A stretch of DNA of 64,000 nucleotides, taken from the NCBI GenBank assembly GCA_030248065.1, contig JASAMV010006501.1:1-64000 (forward strand). Direction: 5' to 3'. Positions 53,280 through 64,000 of this stretch are shown here, in pieces. Both the position numbers and the translations under genes were made by a program. The notes under the pieces were generated by a model that was given only the letters and a program-made list of their open reading frames with translations, did not search any database and was not told where the DNA came from. The first letter of the stretch is position 1; the number at the start of each line of letters is the position of its first letter. This stretch comes from Rhynchonema sp. JSB1_4 (Eukaryota; Nematoda; Chromadorea; Monhysterida; Xyalidae).

Positions 53280-55700
53280 TCATCATGCCCCTCATGGCCT
53301 TAGTAAAAGGAAAATCCTTTTTACCCAGTGTTGGTCCTCCTTACAGAAGTCCACCTGAGAGAATGCTTAAAACATAACAGAAGCTGAGGGCTTAATCGTG
53401 CAAGCACGGTCGCAGGTGGTGGTCCCATTCCATCTGTGGTTGGACAAGAAGCATCAGATTTTCAATGCTCATCCCACGTCATACATAACTAACGTATTTG
53501 ACTGACACGATCGCGTTGAGATAATTCAATTTACATTAGCTCACTCCCTTTCAGTTTGTTGAGTGCTTTCACGTTTCACCGTCGGCCTGCACGTTCAAAT
53601 CGTGGGCGGTTGAAGCAGTCCAGCTTGGCTCGACGGCCCAATCTCGAAAATATAAAGATGTGCTTATGCATTAGCCTACGCCCTGGCACCGCTTTGTGAA
53701 CTTATAAGTTGTAAACTGATTATGTGGGTGGTAATATGCAGTTTGTTCTTCCCTGCAATGTAGTTCCAAACATGGACGTTTAATTTTGCGTATAAATGGC
53801 TTGCCTTTCCACAGATTGCACATGCATGTATCCCTTTAACAAGGTAAAATTCTTGTAAGTCAGCCGCCATGATACACCAAACCAACATAAAGCTTTGACA
53901 AATACGCTCCTTCGACTCTGTACCCAAACGTGCCGTGTGCGTGCAATGTTTTCCGGCTGCAGCTGCAGGTGGACTCAAACTCAGACAAACACCCTTGCCT
54001 TCATCGTGCTTGCGTGCGTAAGCCACAAACAGCGTTTGCCACATATCGGTGTGGGTTACATGTGCGTATGTATTACATACTCATGGTCTGGGTATAACAC
54101 AACACACGTGAACGAAAAACGTGATTACTTTTGCGCATTGCATGTCCTTCTCTCCTCCACAGCGCTGGCCCACTGCGACTGGACTTCATTTGCCGCATGG
54201 TTCCACAAGTGCATAGGTTTTTGTAATTTGCGGCTTCGGTGCAAACAACTTACAGTATACATACATATGTATTATATGCATATTAATCTCACGTGTGGAG
54301 TCGGAGTCGGTGTGGGTTTGCAACTTGATCGTGTTTTTTTCGTCATTATCTGACAGGCTTTGTTTATCCGTGCCTGTGTGAGTTGGCACAAGTGTTCAGG
54401 ACCGTTAATCGCCGTAAGATACTGAATAATTGTGCATGTACATACGCAGTGCCCACTTTTCATTTGCTTCCCCAATGCAACTCCACGAAAAGGCCGTTCA
54501 TGTTACGTTTTTCCGCAGCTTAGACGCAGCCGCAGCGGGCAACGTTTGCTTTGCTGCAAGCTAAGTTCGGTCCGTCCATCACAAAACCAAATGATATTAG
54601 CATGCTAGCATGCAGAGACCAATGTTCGGACCAGTAGTACCGAGATACTTTCAGAAAAGGCAGGCAGATACAAAAACTAGAGTTTTCTCCGCCCGACTTG
54701 ACTTTGGTTTCCTGTGCTATAATACACCTTTGGCAACATGTGCAATACAGTGCGAAAGCAGGGGACAGGAAAACCGTGTTTGCGGTTCGGTGATCGAAAC
54801 TTATCGGTGGTCAAGCTTTCCGTCAAGCTCGAACAAAAATGTGCGCCCGTCGCCCGTTGGGTATTGTAAGCGGAGCGAGAGGCAGATGACCTGATAATGA
54901 TTATTTTTGGCACCCCGTGACGAGATGGTGTACAATTTCTTATAATCACATACCTTGTACGCAATAAGAGCGCTGATATCATGCTGTTCGCGTTGTGACG
55001 TGCGCGTCCGGCTACAGTTACAGTACATACAGCACACCCAATTGAAGGTGCGTTTGCACACGTTTGCGCCCTAAAGCCCCACGTGTTTGCTTCTAGCTTC
55101 AGAAAACTCTTTAAAAAAAGGCGACGCGGCGATGGAACCTATAATTTTGATGTTTTTGTCTCACTCGCCGCTGCTCGCTCGGTTGTAAATCTATTGACAA
55201 CCGGCCACCGTGATCCCACGCGCATGCAAGTGCGATCGGGTCATAAATTTTTGTTCACCATAACCATAATTTTAAAACGCTTTGTGGCTGACGGTGTTCT
55301 CTAAAGAGCTCAATTTCGAAGATGACTTTCTATACCTTTAATTTTCCGGTTTTCTCCCAGGCGCTGTTTGCAAAGAAAGGCTCGTTGTGCGGCTTTGCCA
55401 AACCTACCGTGCGCTCAGCGCGCCTCCACAAACTTCAATTGCAACCAAGCCGTGCAATTTGTGTGTCTATGAGCGCCAAGGGTGGTCTTAGTTTTTGCGC
55501 TGCGACATGTTTCAATCCGAATTGATGTCCATGTACGTCATGTGATACCATGATGGTCCGGACTGGACGGATTGACGAAAGTACCACAAGGGTCGTTCGC
55601 TGTGTTTCAGAATGACCGACATTTTGCATGGTCATGCATACATATGTACATCCACGACACGCCTGACATGGACAGCTCACAACTCTGTTTGCCGTCAGTC
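53280..55700. other. Non-coding stretch upstream of the ion-channel gene
   Basis: No gene, transposon end or conserved motif recognised. A small palindrome GCATGCTAGCATGC lies at about 54600-54613. The promoter of the + strand channel gene should be in the 3' part; an acceptor-like ttgacattcag at about 55702-55712 suggests a 5' UTR intron or leader acceptor. Confidence 0.5.
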
Positions 55701-55754
55701 GCTTGACATTCAGTGTCCGACAACCACCTAGTCAGCTGCATCCAGTGCACCAGA

Positions 55755-58700
55755 ATGTTCACGCTGTTGAGTGCACTGGTGATCGCATTGCATCCGAATG
55801 ACCGCGGTGCGAATGCGACCACGGCCGCGATTCAACAATTCGACATTGACTGTCATGCAGCCAGCACCACGATTAATATCGCGCCCAATCACAACGGTGG
55901 CAGGGGCCGACGTGGCGTGCTGTCAACATTGATGAACAATTACACACGGTCGGTTATCAGTAGATGATATTCGAATTATAGCTGGGAGTCGATTGCCCAC
56001 TCGAGGACGTTTGGAGCCCGAAATAAAAATAGCAATGGTTGATATTCGCTGTGGTGGTCTAAGTTGCGTTTTGATAAACCGTGACGGACTGTTCTTCTCC
56101 AGTAAAATTTGTTGTGTGGAAGTTTTGGTCAAAGTGACAGACTCAATACCTACTTGACGAGGTTGGATTTACTGATGCGATAGTCACTATTGCCTGACAG
56201 GACGCTGATCCCGGACCCACCGGTAAGCGTGACTGTGCGTCTGATCATCCAAGACATCGCGAGCATCGATGATGCCAGCAACAGCTTTGAGGTCGACTAC
56301 TGGATATCGTCACGGTGGCTGGACAGTCGATTCAATTTCAAGAAACTGGCGCCTTGTCGACAGGTATGCTCATTGTTAGTACATCGTTGGGCTGATGCTA
56401 TTGCTGAAACTCCCTGTGATTCGTGCAAACGCAGCTGGAGCTGGCTGGGTTTCTGCCACGCAACAGATGCGTGGGAAAACATTTAATCGATTAAAAAGCT
56501 CTTTATTCGTAGAATTTGAGTCTCGACTACGACGTTGAGCCGAAGATCTGGACGCCAAACGTGTGCATCGTGAACAGCAAAAAGACGCAGGTGCACGAAA
56601 GCCCCAACAAGAATATTCTGCTGGTCATCTACCAGAACGGCACCGTTGTGCTCAACTATCGAGTCCGGACGATAGGTATGAGTGACCCGATGTTGGTATG
56701 TTGATTAATACTGCCCAGTGACCCACGAATCAACTGCCGCTTTTGCTTGGTCCGTTTCAATGCAGAGCACGATTTGAAAACAAAACAACATTGTAACACG
56801 ACTCGTACATTCACGTACCTAGTTTGAGTAGGAAATGCCCGCGTCCTTGTGTCTTACTAGGATTCCCATGCTGATTGACCATACAGAGGGAACAGTGGTA
56901 TTGTATGTAATGTGAAACATCACACGCCCAAATGATTGTATGTTATATCGTATATACATTTCAGCACCCTGTCAAATGGACCTGACCTCATTCCCATTGG
57001 ACTATCAAACATGCAAGATGGAGTTGGAGTCCTACTCGTACAACACGGCTGACGTTCGCCTACAGTGGCATCCACACGGGGTCACACTGCACGAACCCGA
57101 GAACCTGCATTTGGCCGACTTTGAGCTCGTCAATCAGTCAGTGCATCTCATTGAAAAGGTCGGTTGCACATCATGAGCGATATCAAACCTGGTGAGCCCG
57201 ATCGGACCGGTCCAGCCTTGATCACGTGACTTTAACAAAAGGACAAGAGATTTACTGAATCCATAATTTCGATCAGTTGTGAAGTTGTTCCCAGACCTAA
57301 AATGAACAACTTTTGATATAAGTGGCCGCAGTAAATTTCTTAATACCGAGCGTGAAAAATCACACGTGATCAAGCCTGGTATCGTCCATATAATAAATTG
57401 AGACCCTGAATTTCCAAGCGCACTCATCATGTTGGTTATCTCAGGTCTACACGGCCGGCGAGTGGCACGCACTGGTGGTGAGCTTTCGATTTCGTCGACT
57501 GTTCGGCTTTTACGTGCTCCAGGTCTACCTCCCCACTTATATCAGCATGTGAGTGCGAGGGTAGACAAGGCACCGGAGAACATCAGACCCTTGGGGGTTT
57601 ATTTGCGCATGCTAGTCTCTAGATTTCGAAAAATAACTCCACTGTGAAGGTGGGGCTTGTTCGAAAATAACTTCCGAATAAGCTCGCAGTGGGGGACTTA
57701 TTTTGGCGTTCTTGTTACGAAAGCAATTTTGTATGAATCTGGCTCACACAGCTGCATCTCGTGGATCGCCTTCTGGGTTGACACGCGTGCACTGCCAGCC
57801 AGGATGACGCTCGGTATGAGCTCGCTAATGGCCTTGGTGTTTCAGGTTTGTATTGTACTTTTGTCAGGTTTCAGTTTTGAGTCTTGGTATTCATCATGCA
57901 GAATATAATCGGGTTAGTATCTTGCTGTGGTTCCCTGGCACAATTTTTCCAAAATGCTTTGAAACCGTTATACCAAAATTTTTGATGATCCCATAAACTG
58001 TCGGACCCCGCACAATTCCAAAGTTCAGTGAGTGTGATGTTTCAGTTCGGTAATGTGGCCAGCAATCTGCCACGTGTGTCGTACGTCAAAGCACTGGACG
58101 TGTGGATGTTCTCGTGTGTCGGCTTTATATTCCTGTCGTTGTTGGAGTTGGCCATTGTCGCGTTCAATGACATGATCGCAGACAGACGCACAAGATATTT
58201 GAGACATCGAAGAAGGTTCGATCAATTACACATTACGTCGTGTTCAGTCTGGGAGACAATCAATACATACTTGATGTGTCCCGCCCGAGCATGTCACTGA
58301 CAGGCAGTACACCAAAGTCAGCGATCACACACAGAACCATGATGGACTCGGCCGTACGCATGAACGACCACACACTGGCTAGATTGGCACGACGTAGCGC
58401 CATCGAGAATCTCGACCCGACATGCGACGAGGAGTACGAGGCGACGCATCATCGAATGCTGACCGGGGTCGCTGAGAGCATGACCAAATCGGACATGGGC
58501 AAATACATCGACCAAACATGCAGTGTGCTCTTCCCATTGGTTGGTCACCACCCACCACGCCATGTTGTGGGCCCATTGAAACATCAGATCAGATCAAGCT
58601 GCTGGCCAGGGGTTGGCCGGACGATTGAGCGAAGCCGATTGAGCAAGTCATCACTATGGGTGTTATCCAATGGCTCAGCCGGGGTTTTCTCCTCTCTTCC

Positions 58701-60809
58701 CTCTTTTTTTTGCAAAAATTTTCTCCTTTTTCTGGATTTGCTCAGTTGTCCGTTAGCCAGTTCAAGTGACCTCTCGTGGAAAGTATGGTTGCGTGACAAG
58801 AGGGTCCAGTGTTCAAGACGGTCCAGCGTGCAAGAGGGTCCACGTAGCAACACGGTCCATTTTCAAAACGGGCGGTTGCATCAGGGTCCAGAAGCAACAC
58901 GGTCCACAACCACCAAACCCATCAAACCCACCAAACCCAAAAAACCCCAAAAAAAAACATAAACTAACAACACACACATACAACACACTACAACCGTTGC
59001 AGGAGGGTCCACGTGCAAGACGGTCCAGGCAAGACGGTCCACGGCAAGACGGTCCACGGCAAGAGGGTCCATGGGCAAGAGGGTCCATGGGCAAGACGGT
59101 CCACGTGCAAGAGGGTCCATTGCAAGAGGGTCCATGCAAGAGGGTCCATTGCAAGAGGGTCCATGTTCAAGAGGGTCCATTCAACACGTCCATGCACGAG
59201 CATGCAATCCAAATGGCTCGAGGGTCCATGGTGCAAGAGGGTCCATTTGCAAGAGGGTCCATGGTGCGAGAGGGTCCTTGCAACACGGTCCATTTAATGG
59301 TTGGCAGCCCAAAAGTTGTTTCGTCTTTAAACTTGAGCGTGTTCAACATGACTACATACAACGAGAAAAACATTTGCTCACGCATTGTCCGTCCAAAACA
59401 GCCAAGGTCAAGGGTAGAGGACCTCTCGTGTTACATACCGTTGGAAAGCATTCGTGCTTGGCGTTTAAAGGGCTCGGGACATAACCGAAGGAAGGGTAGC
59501 AGGACATATTGTTACATACCGTTGGAAAGCATTCCGACAGCCTATGTCACGCACAAATTTTAAGCTCATTGGAGGTTCGCTATCTCTTGGTAGCTGGATT
59601 TTTCGTTCCAGAAAAAACTGAATTTTTTAGACTTTTTGCCCTCACATAGATGAGTGGTCTTGTAGCGGTTCATCACTTCACCATTTTCAGGGAGTATGAA
59701 ATTTATTAACCGGGCACATGCATAAATGCACCAGACGATTATCTCGCATTAGAACTCAAATTCATTGCTCTAATCCAATACAACGGTCTGGATAAAGTCA
59801 CTTTTGTTCTCACTGGTAGATGAATTTCTGAAAAATTAGAAAACCTTGGGTCACGGTAGTTACAGGGCTGCTATGGCAAAGTGAGCATGTGTTGTGCCAG
59901 TACATCTTGATACTTTTCGTTTAATCCCACAAACTCGAAAATCTAAGAGATTCGTTATTTTGGCGCGCCTGACACCTACTGACAGAGACAATGCGCAATG
60001 GTATTTCAGGCGTACAATCTTGCGAACAGAACGAAAAGTACGGAAATTTTTGTTTGATATACCAAAAGTGATAGCCGTCAGACATGCAGTTCCGGGTGCA
60101 ATTCCAGGCTGAAAGTTGAAGTCGCGCGCGCGTGCACTCGACTTCCTAGTACTAAACATAGGGAGCGGCAGCGCACGCGCATAACACCGCGTGCACGCGA
60201 AGTTTCGACTTTGGCCTATACTTTGCACTGTTTCGCACGCGCGTGCACGCGACTTCAGCTTTCAGCCTAGAATTGCACCCGGTACTGTACCCATAATTTA
60301 AGCGCCAAGCACAATGTAGTGCCTGTCGCCCTCTTGCACCATGGACCCTCGTGCACCATGGACCGTGTTGCACCATGGACCCTCTTGCACCATGGACCGT
60401 GTTGCACCATGGACCCTCTTGCACGTGGACCCTCTTGCACCATGGACCCTCTTGCACCATGGACCCTCTTGCACCATGGACCCTCTTGCACCATGGACCC
60501 TCTTGCACGTGGACCATCTTGCACGTGGACCGTCTTGCACGTGGACCGTCTTGCACATGGACCGTCTTGCACGTGGACCCTCCTGCAACTGGACCGTGTT
60601 GCTTCTGGACCCTGATGCAACCTCCCGTTTTGAAAATGGACCGTGTTGCTACGTGGACCCTCTTGCACGCTGGACCGTCTTGAACACTGGACCCTCTTGT
60701 CACGCAACCGAAAGTATCCTGTCAGACACACACACACACACACGTTCACCCATTGCTGCAGGCTTTCGCCGTGTTCAACATCTGGTACTGGAATCACTAC
60801 CGACAATAG
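55755..60809 (+). CDS. Cys-loop ligand-gated anion channel subunit
   Basis: Nine exons (55755-55948, 56201-56363, 56513-56675, 56965-57158, 57445-57548, 57752-57845, 58046-58215, 58248-58539, 60762-60809) join in phase to 474 codons, 473 aa. A pentameric plasma-membrane receptor subunit. A short hydrophobic start ([11 protein letters not shown]) can serve as signal peptide; NNYTR and [15 protein letters not shown] lie in the ligand-binding domain; the Cys-loop is [15 protein letters not shown] near 176-190. TM1 is [17 protein letters not shown]2 begins [15 protein letters not shown]3 near 320-345. The PAR motif before TM2 is the mark of chloride-selective members, and [14 protein letters not shown] resembles invertebrate acetylcholine- or amine-gated chloride channels. 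There is no second cysteine pair of the GlyR/GluCl type. TM4 is split: SVLFPL closes exon 8 and [15 protein letters not shown] is exon 9, after a 2.2-kb intron. The ligand cannot be told. Intron 7 would be only 32 nt. Confidence 0.93.
58788..59293. repeat. GGTCC minisatellite, left arm of intronic inverted repeat
   Basis: Imperfect 15-18 bp units of the form gtGCAAGAGGGTCCAtg, well over twenty copies. The first about 115 bp and the following units are the reverse complement of the right arm (60331-60714), apart from an A/C-rich insertion of about 95 bp at 58905-59000 in this arm only. It lies in the last intron of the channel gene. Confidence 0.93.
59389..59535. repeat. Short direct repeat
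   Basis: TTACATACCGTTGGAAAGCA occurs twice, at about 59430 and 59511, preceded by related agg-ac sequence. It is in the loop of the intronic inverted repeat. No known role. Confidence 0.6.
60089..60285. repeat. Small foldback in channel-gene intron
   Basis: CCGGGTGCAATTCCAGGCTG at the left and its near complement at the right end (to GCACCCGG) form arms of about 45 bp, including alternating GCGCGC/GTGCAC sequence. About 195 bp in all, probably a miniature element. Confidence 0.65.
60331..60714. repeat. GGTCC minisatellite, right arm (inverted)
   Basis: The same minisatellite as at 58788-59293 in reverse orientation (ccATGGACCCTCTTGCAC units), about 21 units, ending 48 bp upstream of the last channel exon. 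A CA dinucleotide tract (60726-60742) follows, then the acceptor. Confidence 0.93.
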
Positions 60810-60860
60810 CCGTGCGTCACGCCATTTTGCTTCTTCCCGCTGCGCTTTTGTATCAAATTG

Positions 60861-60866
60861 AATAAA
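60861..60866 (+). terminator. Poly(A) signal of the channel gene
   Basis: AATAAA 52 bp after the channel stop codon, well placed for a short 3' UTR. Confidence 0.65.
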
Positions 60867-60949
60867 AATAAGGCTCAATCCCGTATTGGTGTCGGTGTTG
60901 CGTTCTTGTGTGCCAAAGGCAGTGAGCGGTAAAAAGAAATTTATTAGCC

Positions 60950-60990
60950 CAAACCAGAAACCAGCGGACGATCCACACTCGCGCTTTATT
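60950..60990 (-). terminator. Candidate COX5A poly(A) signals
   Basis: AATAAA on the - strand at 60955-60950 and 60990-60985, about 590-630 bp after the COX5A stop. They lie about 100 bp past the + strand signal of the convergent channel gene, so the 3' ends nearly meet. Confidence 0.45.
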
Positions 60991-61579
60991 TTCTACGTCA
61001 AACAATAAGTCAATCATTATTTTTGCAAATAATTACAAACCAAATACAATGATCAGAACTTGAGCTACCGACCGATGCACATGAATGTAGTACACTTACA
61101 TACAGTAGATTGAATTCTAGTAAATCTCTAATGGGAACACAAATCGCAACAATTATTTCAGCAATAATAATTAAGACAATTCCTAATTAATTATACCCAA
61201 CGGAACAATGAGAAAACACGTATATCAGGGCGAAAAACTAACGTCCTAGCATTTTTTTGCTTTACATTTCATTCATTCTCTGTGGTGTTAGTTAATGTGA
61301 CTGACAAACTCTGCAAGAAACTTCCAAACGAAAAACAGAAACGGTCGATAATTCAGTTTAGCTAGCTGGCGCCTACACACAGGCAGGTATTGACAGAAGG
61401 AAACAATGGCAGCCTTTATACATACATCATCATAATACATAACAAATGAATCACAAACGCACTGATGTGTTGCTGACTTTGCGTGTATGACCGGAAGGTT
61501 ACAGAAAAATAAGATGATGTTACGACCAGAAACAACAACATTTCGGTCACACAACGACACCTAGCACGAACGTTGAGGC

Positions 61580-63221
61580 TCAGTTGATCTTATAGTTTGG
61601 ATTCTTATCAAATCCATAGTGCGTGTACCATTCCTTCTCCCACCACCATTCCGGCTGCGGCACAAATAACTCCGGTTTGTCGTATCCGAGCTCGTCCGGT
61701 GTTTTGATACCCAATTCGTCCATCACCGGGCGGATCTGAAGAAAACCACCCAGATTGGATTGAATAACAAGGATGAACAATAACTGTTTGCTGAGTGGGA
61801 GGAACAAGAGGAATCGCGGAAGGTGTTGCAAAAATAATGTAACTAAATTTCTCGAAGCCGCGCGAATGAGCGTAATTGGCGGATACCACCTCAACACGCG
61901 TGAAACACACAGGGCCGTATCAGCCTTTGAAGGCAAGCGGCAAACACTGTCATTAGAGACGACATGGCAAAGGCCTAAGGGCAGTGTAGTGGCTGGGGGG
62001 GGGATTCCCCCCCCTAAGGAGTAGGTACCTTGCAACCACCCCTTGGGGGGGATGGGGGGGGAAGGGTAGGTACCTTGCAACCACCCCGGAGGGTACCTTG
62101 CAACCATCAATTTATGGTTTTTATAGGCAAAAATGGGTGTTTTTCGACCTCAAACCCCAAAAATCGCGCGCTCCGCGCGCAAACCTCCATATAATAGCTA
62201 TTTTGGGCAAATTTTCGGCCAAAATGCAAAAAAGTACCATTTTTTCGGCCAATTTTGCAGAAAAAAGCATGCAAAAAACACCCTTTTTTCGGACCCCAGG
62301 GGTACCTTGCAACCTTCTGGAGGCTGGGTAGGGGGGTACCTTGCAACCATCTGGATCCATCCCCCCCCAAGGGTACCTTGCAACCATCTGCCTGCCACTA
62401 CACTGCCTAAGGGGCACTATGCCGTTGCCAAATTTTAATCCAACTGTGGTCGTAGTCGTAGAGCTTGCCTTCAAAGTTGATACGGCACTTGTTATGTGGT
62501 GTCCTGATCAGTTGATACGGCACTTGTTATGTGGTGTCCTGATCAATCTCAAACCGCCTGGGCCGACCTCTTGTAACAGCCAGGGCCAAACTTCGTCCAG
62601 ATGTTTCTTCGAGCCACACTTGAACTTGACATTTTCGAGGAAGCGAACGCAAAGCGCAAAGTCGTTCACACGACGGCAGGCACGCAACGCCGCTGCAATG
62701 ATCTTCGGCTCCGGTATCAGATCGGCGTTACTCAGCTGGGTCATGGCTGAAAATGAGCGATCACACATCATCAGTGTAGTTCCTGGGGGGTGTGAGGTGA
62801 GGAGGTCCCAAAAGGAACAAAATAGGTCAAATTTTCAACGTCAACAATAACTTTTTCCTGGGTTTGGGTTTTCCCTTCCCCCCGAAAGAGGCTGCATTAA
62901 TTTCTCCTCCAAAAAAGTAGGGAGGATGAGGTGCGCTAATTTCCCCGCCGGACCAGGACGTACACTGTATCAGTTTGTGACTTTGTTGTGATGGGAAATT
63001 AAATCGAGCAACGAACCACTTCGAATTTGCCAGCCATCGATATCACTGCGATTGAAGAAGTCTACAAATCTTTGGTCGAATTCCTCCGGTGTCTCCTCTT
63101 TTGATAGAAACCTAATTTGTGTACTGCTGCTGCCACCGACGGCCGAAGTGCTGGCTAACGTCGATGGCTTGGCGAGAATGCCAGCGCCTCTCGCAATCGA
63201 CCCGCTGATCGCGCGCAGCAT
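61580..63221 (-). CDS. COX5A: Cytochrome c oxidase subunit 5A, mitochondrial
   Basis: Three exons (63221-63017, 62746-62568, 61735-61580) join in phase to 180 codons, 179 aa. It is a nuclear-encoded subunit of respiratory complex IV on the matrix side of the inner membrane. The first about 45 residues are rich in Ser, Ala and Arg with no acidic residue, a typical mitochondrial presequence. The mature part shows [19 protein letters not shown], then [20 protein letters not shown] and [23 protein letters not shown], all characteristic of the family. After that point, where human and fly proteins end, this one continues for about 26 residues with a Trp/Tyr-rich tail ([15 protein letters not shown]). 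An in-frame ATG 14 codons upstream (63263) is possible, but the MLRAISGS start gives the cleaner presequence. Both introns contain miniature elements. Confidence 0.97.
61982..62405. mobile_element. hAT-like miniature element in COX5A intron 2, with 8-bp TSD
   Basis: Ends CAGTGTAGTGGCTGG and CCACTACACTG, with an exact 8-bp duplication CCTAAGGG on both sides. GGTACCTTGCAACCA repeats (three left, three right) surround a core with CGCGCGCTCCGCGCGC. 424 bp. Confidence 0.93.
62476..62546. repeat. Tandem duplication in COX5A intron 2
   Basis: A unit of about 35 bp containing ATACGGCACTTGTTATGTGG is present twice head to tail, ending gtcctgatca each time. It lies just downstream (in COX5A direction) of exon 2. 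Confidence 0.85.
62772..62967. mobile_element. hAT-like element, family D, short copy in COX5A intron 1
   Basis: Left end CAGTGTAGTTCCTGG is intact, right end is CCAGGACGTACACTG. The 196-bp interior is a shortened version of family D (aaaataggtcaaatttt core). No target duplication can be read. Confidence 0.78.
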
Positions 63222-63400
63222 TATCGACGTTACTTCGTTCGCACAGGCGGGCCTGCAAAACAAAATTCAATTTCGTTTTCGCTACCGGTCCAGCACGGTT
63301 GTTTGTAGGCTAAAAATTCAACCGAAACCGAAACCCCTCACATTGGCTTTGGGTGGACTCCAATTCTCACAATTTTAGTGCCTCACTACCTCGTTCATAG

Positions 63401-63610
63401 CTACCGTAAAAACCTAGACCCCCGGAATACAGTCGCTCTATATGGGGCCAGTACATGGTTTCTTAACGAGATTAACTAGGTTTTAAGCTTGTAAATTTTT
63501 TCAGAAGCTGCTGAATTTTTAGAATTTAGCAGCTTTTTGCTGGTAGATTTTTCAGTCGCTAAAGAGACAGTAAATTTTGAAAAAGAGCTACTAAATTTCA
63601 CCTTCTCAGA
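63401..63610. repeat. Family F end and AATTTAGTAGC-type repeats
   Basis: TACCGTAAAAACCTA at 63402 is a solo family F end. From 63470 to 63600 there are tttagcagctttttgctg and agctactaaatttca repeats related to the element at 46935. Borders not resolved. Confidence 0.5.
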
Positions 63611-63784
63611 AGCATAACGCAAATTTGGTCAAAGCTTTTGGCCGAACCCAAATTTTTGGGTTAGATTTTCACCGGGTGGAGTCGAAAACCCCGAAAAACG
63701 AGCTTCCAAGCTTACGAGCGACTAATTATACGGAAATCCACCCGATCGAGCACGCGTCCACGACCACGAGAGATACAGCCGTAG

Positions 63785-64000
63785 CAGAGGTGGGAATCGG
63801 GCCGAGGTTTCCGGCCCGACCGGTCGGGCTGGGCCGACTTTTCGGATCGGAATGTCGGGCCGGGCCGGGGTGGCCGGCCCGAAAAGGCCCGACATCATCA
63901 AATTTCAATAAAAAATCGTGATTTTTTTAGGCTAAATTTGCCAAAATTTCTCGCGATTCTGCAAATTAGTACCGACTTCCATGATCATCAGGTATTTGCT
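63785..64000. mobile_element. GGCCC-repeat hAT-like element, runs off the window
   Basis: Begins CAGAGGTGGGAATCGGGCC with GGCCCGAC-type units, then an AT-rich core that is the reverse complement of 20340-20460. The other end is beyond the window. Confidence 0.75.

Noticed and set aside
53895..54353. 152-codon + strand open frame
   Set aside because: Cys/His/Thr-rich, no domain, no start context or splice partners; likely chance.
58766..59563. 265-codon open frame with repeating GPRARGS-type peptides, and the similar - strand frame at 60267-60878
   Set aside because: Both arise from the 15-18 bp GGTCC minisatellite, a multiple-of-three repeat without stops; they lie in the channel-gene intron.

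Overview
The window is nuclear DNA from an invertebrate animal. The genes are rich in introns (57 bp to over 2 kb) with GT-AG borders, and the proteins are metazoan: an EP400/Domino remodeler, an Argonaute, a Cys-loop anion channel, GNPDA and COX5A. I cannot fix the phylum. The COX5A and channel sequences look protostome, and no closer placement is justified by eye. I see no rRNA, tRNA, CRISPR array or prokaryotic feature. Exon models were built by reading splice sites and codon phase by hand. For the six main genes the summed exon lengths are multiples of three and end at a stop codon.

Layout. 1-9.8 kb: no gene; a three-copy MITE family (TIR TTGGTCGCACAATGAC), a 0.83 kb palindrome and an AT-rich hAT-like element. 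9.8-11.5 kb (+): complete glucosamine-6-phosphate deaminase gene. 12.6-19.4 kb (-): Argonaute, convergent with GNPDA; the gap between them holds a palindromic poly(A) signal usable on both strands. 18.1-25.7 kb: dense, nested short DNA transposons, partly inside an Argonaute intron. 25.8-44.6 kb (+): a 52-exon EP400/Domino ATPase gene (2,468 aa) with an alternative short end at 38,363. 45.3-49.0 kb (-): BTB-domain protein of unknown function, convergent with domino. 49.35-51.04 kb (-): three exons of an unrecognised gene. 51-55.7 kb: transposons and a perfect (TG)191 tract. 55.8-60.8 kb (+): Cys-loop anion channel whose last intron carries a very large inverted minisatellite. 61.6-63.2 kb (-): COX5A. 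63.4-64 kb: transposon ends.

The genes do not form a pathway; this is an ordinary animal gene neighbourhood. The parts most worth a second look are (i) a family of families of hAT-like miniature elements, all with 8-bp target duplications, a G-run/C-run near one end, family-specific short repeats near both ends and a shared GCGCGC hairpin core; (ii) a 10-mer, TGATGTTTCA, present 14 times and clustered near splice acceptors; (iii) a single domino locus that can encode both an EP400-like and an SRCAP-like protein; (iv) a hairpin-forming intron splitting TM4 from the rest of the ion channel; and (v) an Argonaute with a Gly/Arg-rich MID insertion and a changed glutamate finger.
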